Position numbers and translations under genes: made by a program. A model generated the notes under the pieces. The model worked only from the letters and a program-made list of their open reading frames with translations. It had not been told where the DNA came from and made no database searches. Shown piece by piece: positions 60,955-64,000 of a stretch of 64,000 nt of DNA (positions within the stretch are counted from its first letter, which is position 1; the number at the start of each line of letters is the position of its first letter). The stretch is from NCBI RefSeq assembly GCF_022213955.1, contig NZ_JAKNTW010000031.1:79123-143122 (forward strand). The letters run 5' to 3'. The stretch is from Dolomitihabitans soli (GTDB lineage Bacteria; Actinomycetota; Actinomycetes; Streptosporangiales; Streptosporangiaceae).

Positions 60955-61583
60955 GGCTCGATCGTCGCATGTTCGCAGAGTGGATAAACGACGGCGCACG
61001 CACCACCAGTGAGCTCACGCCATCGTCGTCGCCCACGTCTACGCCGTCGCCGACCCCGTCGGCCAGCTCCACGGACACCTCACTTCACGTCATCACGTCG
61101 ACGGCACTCACAGCCACCAGTCCGGCATCACCGCTGCCCCCGACATCGGAGCGCACCACCAAACCCAAGCCCCGCCACACCGAAGTCAAGACGCCGCAGC
61201 CGTCCGCGCCGGCCACCGACCCGGCAATCGCGCCGACCGTGCCGTCGCTGACTCAGCCCTCCGACGCCCCGGCCGCCACCGTGTCACCAGCTGGGCCGAC
61301 GCCGGAGCAGTCCCGCTCGTGCCCTCCCCCGGCTGGCGGGCGAATGGTGGCGGTGGGTGCGCCGGTGCCGGCCCCGACCGCGCCCCTGGAGGGCGTCCGG
61401 CTGCGCATTCGGGCAGGGATCAGGCTTCCTGCCCGAGGGCGAGCCGCCACGTGAGCACGGCGTCGGCTCCTCACACCGGCACAGCAGCCCTTCGGCTGCG
61501 GCCTGGTGGCGGGCGAGCAGGATCGCGGCGAGGCGGCGCACCACTTCGCGGTCGGCGTTTCCGGCAGGCCAGGTGCACGCTGG
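60955..61583. other. Intergenic, probably decayed accessory DNA
   Basis: The plus strand from 60969 to 61454 has an open frame encoding a Ser/Thr/Pro-rich sequence without a signal peptide, which may be a relic. On the minus strand 61455-61570 encodes ADREVVRRLAAILLARHQ-type coding sequence with Cys pairs (CRCEEPTPC) but no good start. I cannot support a full gene. Confidence 0.35.
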
Positions 61584-62303
61584 TCAGCGCCCGAGCAGGA
61601 TGCTGATCTGCGAACCGAACTCCCGGAAACCGAGCGCTCGGGCCACCCGTCGCGACGGCTCCGGCCGCGCCCTCCACTGCGGCACCAACCCGTTCGCCAT
61701 CGCGTCGGCAGCCGCCGCCGAGGCCACCCGACGAGCCAAGCCACGACCACGATGGCCCGGGGCGGTCAAGACGGACAGATGCGCCGCCATGCCCAGCCAT
61801 GCCCGATATCCAGCGGCAGCGATCACAGCCCGCCCTTCGCGAATCGCGAAGGCAGTCGAAGCGATCTCCTCCAGACCGCTCTCCTCCGCGTCCTGCCGGC
61901 CCACCGAGGCCACCAGCTCGCGAATATCGTGATGATCCGCCGGCAGGCTCTCGACCTCGCTCTCGGTATGAGCGGCAACGAAATCCCCAGCGTCGAGGTA
62001 TGCCAGTGTCGCCGGGCCCAGAACGTCGAGGGCGGGCAGCTGAGGCGGAAGCAGAGCAAGATCAATATTGGTTCGAGCGATATAGCGGAGCAGCGTGCCC
62101 CGCACCGGCGCTATCAAGTCAGCGCTCGGTACGGTGGCCAGGACCGCTCCGTCCAGCGCGATGACGCCCGCCCACCCCGGCGGGCACAACCACGATCCCG
62201 GCGAGACCACGATACTCACGCCCCCACGTTCGGGAAACGCGACAGGAACACGAGCCAGGTCCGCCCACAACTGGCGCGCCCGATCCAAGGAACTCCGCGA
62301 CAT
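61584..62303 (-). CDS. GNAT family N-acetyltransferase
   Basis: The 239-residue protein has a C-terminal GNAT domain: LGMAAHLSVLTAPGHRGRGLARRVASAAAA holds the acetyl-CoA loop (HRGRGLA), followed by GLVPQWRARPEPSRRVARALGFREFG. The N-terminal 100 residues are more variable, as in GCN5-related proteins with an extra domain. The ATG at 62303 was preferred to the TTG at 62339. Confidence 0.85.
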   Translation of the reverse strand: MSRSSLDRARQLWADLARVPVAFPERGGVSIVVSPGSWLCPPGWAGVIALDGAVLATVPSADLIAPVRGTLLRYIARTNIDLALLPPQLPALDVLGPATLAYLDAGDFVAAHTESEVESLPADHHDIRELVASVGRQDAEESGLEEIASTAFAIREGRAVIAAAGYRAWLGMAAHLSVLTAPGHRGRGLARRVASAAAADAMANGLVPQWRARPEPSRRVARALGFREFGSQISILLGR

Positions 62304-62426
62304 TCCTCGATGATCCCCGCTGGCAAGGCACGCGACCAACCTGTTTATGGCCCAGGGGCCACTCCGAATCGCTGGCCAAGTCCGAGAAACGTGCAGCGCT
62401 CGAAAGATCGTTGCCTCTTATTGGCC

Positions 62427-62661
62427 ATGACTTGCCACTGGTACGAGGACCCCGACCAGCCTGGGGAGCGCGTCTTCATCCCCCTGCTGCGGCGAACGCG
62501 TCCAAGACCCGGACGCCGAATGCCGCTGCGGGCTCCCCGTTGACGAGCTGCGCCGTCTCCGCCGCGATTTGGTCGCCGCCCGCCACGAGATCACCACCCA
62601 GGCCCGCGACTACTCAGCCCTCTACTCCGCCGTCGCCGCGGAGAAACGAGCGGTCCGCTGA
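62427..62661 (+). pseudogene. Frameshifted small Cys-rich protein gene
   Basis: The first frame reads MTCHWYEDPDQPGERVFIP to 62483. One base later (62485 on) the next frame continues CCGERVQDPDAECRCGLP and then a helical DELRRLRRDLVAARHE to TGA at 62661. Joined, the two give an approximately 77-residue protein with paired cysteines, a type I recall in actinomycetes. A +1 or -2 change near 62484 breaks it, unless a sequencing error or frameshifting is involved. Confidence 0.6.
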
Positions 62662-62673
62662 CCGGGCTGCGTT

Positions 62674-63411
62674 ATGACTGGCCTTCTCTATATTTGCGGG
62701 ATGCTGCGATTATTCGTCGTTCTTCATCCTGTCTGGTTCGCCACCGGGCTGATGGTGGCCAGGCTGCTGTTGATCGTCGGTCTGGCGATGGGTACGACCG
62801 CTGTCGGCTTCGGCGGCGAGTGGCAAGGCACCTTCGTCAACGCCGTGATCACGCTGGTGGCGTTGGGCCTGACCGCCTGGCTCGGCTGGTGGCGGGAGAC
62901 CGGGCTGACCGTGATCAGGCCGCTGGCGTGGTGGCCGGTGATCGGGCTGGCCGTCAGCGCCGCGAGTTACCTGCCCTACGGTATCGATCCTGCCAGGCGT
63001 GACCTGCTGCCGTTCCTGGTCGGGATCGCTCTGGTCGGTGTCAACGAGGAGTTGTTCTACCGCGGGGTGGCGCAGCACGCCATGACGCCGCTCGGCCGCT
63101 GGCGGTGCTGTCTGCTGGTGGGCGCCCTGTTCGGCGTGGGCCACGTCAGCCGCTACATCCTGACGGGCGGTTCTCCCGTGGACACCGTCTTGCTGGTCGC
63201 CGAGACCGCCGTGTTCGGTTTCGCCTACGCCGCGGTCCGCTACCGGAGTGGAGCCCTTCTGCCGCTGATCGTCCTGCATGCGGCGGAGGACACCGTCCTT
63301 CTGCTCAACCACGAACACGTCCCCCTCCTGCACGAGGTCCTGATGACCGTGGCCCTGGCGGCCTGGGGGTGCGTGGTGCTCGCGGGAAGGCGTCGTACGG
63401 CGAGCGGTTAG
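62674..63411 (+). CDS. CPBP family intramembrane metalloprotease
   Basis: The 245-residue membrane protein has about seven hydrophobic segments. The family motifs are complete: NEELFYRG (EExxxR), GVGHVSRY (FxxxH-like) and VLHAAEDTVLL (HxxxD). Such proteins include Rce1-like proteases and bacteriocin immunity proteins. The ATG at 62674 is 12 bases after the frameshifted gene; an ATG at 62701 is possible. Confidence 0.88.
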   Translation: MTGLLYICGMLRLFVVLHPVWFATGLMVARLLLIVGLAMGTTAVGFGGEWQGTFVNAVITLVALGLTAWLGWWRETGLTVIRPLAWWPVIGLAVSAASYLPYGIDPARRDLLPFLVGIALVGVNEELFYRGVAQHAMTPLGRWRCCLLVGALFGVGHVSRYILTGGSPVDTVLLVAETAVFGFAYAAVRYRSGALLPLIVLHAAEDTVLLLNHEHVPLLHEVLMTVALAAWGCVVLAGRRRTASG

Positions 63412-63737
63412 CGCGACGCCCGATTCGTCGGCCGGACAGGAGCGTCACGGCCGTCGCCGTATCTATGGACCGACAGAGCGTCGCCGTTCGTCCGCGCGGT
63501 CATCCACCACACAGACAGCGAAACCACCCTCCGCACCCACAACGCCAGGGTGATCCGGCCCAGCAACGCCGGGAACACCGTCCTGCCCGCCGCGGTGTCC
63601 CACACGACCAGCTCGCCGTCTGACCACCGCGAGCAGGGCAGCATGATCCCCCGCTACATCGCCTGGCGCAACCGCAAACACCGACAACCCCCGCCTATGA
63701 AAGATCGTCAATAGGGCGAACGTGGCCAGACGCGGCA
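63412..63737. other. Region holding a transposase-like remnant
   Basis: Contains the decayed fragment described at 63466-63727 and no intact gene. Confidence 0.5.
63466..63727 (+). pseudogene. Transposase C-terminal remnant
   Basis: A frame with internal drift reads GSMIPRYIAWRNRKHRQP near 63640-63690, and after a frame change IVNRANVA at 63704-63727. The combination YIxWRN...RANVA resembles the C-terminus of actinobacterial IS630-type transposases, from memory. No terminal repeats were found, so the element is dead. Confidence 0.5.
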
Positions 63738-64000
63738 CTAGGCCGGGGTAATGCGGAGCAGGCCCACCGCGTTCTTGGTGAGGGAGAGTACGCGGTTGAA
63801 CTCGGCGGGACGGTCCATGCTGAAGATCGCGTTCCGGGCAAACGTCGTGGTCTTGTTGTGGTTGTAGTTGTTATTGGTCGCGTCGACCAGCCAGGCCTCC
63901 ACCCGGATCCGGTCGCCGAACACGCTCTTCGGGATGCTGCGGATGGTCAGCTTGGTCGACCGGTTCCTGGTGCCGGTCTCGGCCTGGTAGTTCCAGTACA
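63738..64000 (-). CDS. C-terminal part of an unidentified protein (5' truncated)
   Basis: The visible 87 codons end at TAG 63740-63738. The sequence is beta-rich (TKLTIRSIPKSVFG, DRIRVEAWLVDATNNNYNHN) and ends FNRVLSLTKNAVGLLRITPA. The start lies beyond the window. Codon use is less G/C-biased than the neighbours. I recognise no family. Confidence 0.75.
   Translation of the reverse strand, partial: YWNYQAETGTRNRSTKLTIRSIPKSVFGDRIRVEAWLVDATNNNYNHNKTTTFARNAIFSMDRPAEFNRVLSLTKNAVGLLRITPA

Noticed and set aside
60969..61454. Ser/Thr/Pro-rich plus-strand frame
   Set aside because: No signal peptide or membrane anchor to explain a secreted-type low-complexity protein, and overlap with the divergent kinase start region.

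Overview
The window is high-GC DNA with strong G/C preference at third codon positions, GTG/TTG starts and many secreted polymer-degrading enzymes. This fits a filamentous actinomycete; a member of the Streptosporangiales is my best guess, but that is inference without a database search. No tRNA, rRNA, CRISPR array or intact mobile element was found. The only housekeeping genes are rplJ and rplL near the right end.

Layout. 1-12279: small metabolic and regulatory units. These are a truncated secreted sugar dehydrogenase, an alpha/beta hydrolase with a TetR gene, an FAD monooxygenase facing a second TetR gene, azlC-azlD opposite an Lrp regulator, a secreted glycerophosphodiesterase, a hydrolase, and a beta-propeller protein with a methyltransferase. 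12515-19912: a CE15 glucuronoyl esterase with Fn3 and CBM2-like domains, an FBP-domain protein divergent from a TetR gene, a thioredoxin-reductase-like/methyltransferase fusion, and a pectate lyase. 20614-27536: a sugar ABC operon (lipoprotein, two permeases, Gfo/Idh/MocA oxidoreductase, DUF6807-like protein, ROK regulator) divergent from the pectate lyase. It encodes no ATPase, so a shared ATPase elsewhere is likely. 27554-31713: a WYL regulator/VOC pair with a clear operator, a small zinc-ribbon-like membrane protein and a GH18 chitinase.

31796-38710 is a seven-gene minus-strand operon in which each start codon overlaps the preceding stop codon. Its products match the ebo (metabolite traffic) cluster: UbiA prenyltransferase, TIM-barrel isomerase, EboA, TatD-like EboB, EboE and an EboF-type phosphatase. 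An inositol-3-phosphate synthase homologue comes first, where an EboD-type cyclase might be expected.

39410-47524: a serine hydrolase with a possible leader peptide, a hydrolase, and several secreted or membrane proteins, including an XRE/NBR1-Ig-like protein next to a DUF2690 protein. 47968-51025 is a compact class IV lanthipeptide locus: a LanL synthetase followed by a 50-codon precursor gene. 51479-57937: a LacI regulator, a receptor-type Ser/Thr kinase, a Tat-exported sulfatase with a striking promoter inverted repeat, a GH25 lysozyme and a LysE exporter. 57998-59272: rplJ-rplL with leader and terminator. 59273-64000: a decayed accessory stretch with a DUF6289 protein, an APH-like kinase, a GNAT, a frameshifted small gene, a CPBP protease, a transposase-like remnant and a truncated gene running off the end.

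The two most interesting systems are the cyclitol-flavoured ebo operon and the class IV lanthipeptide locus. Domain assignments were made by eye from translated sequence and remembered family motifs; no search was run.
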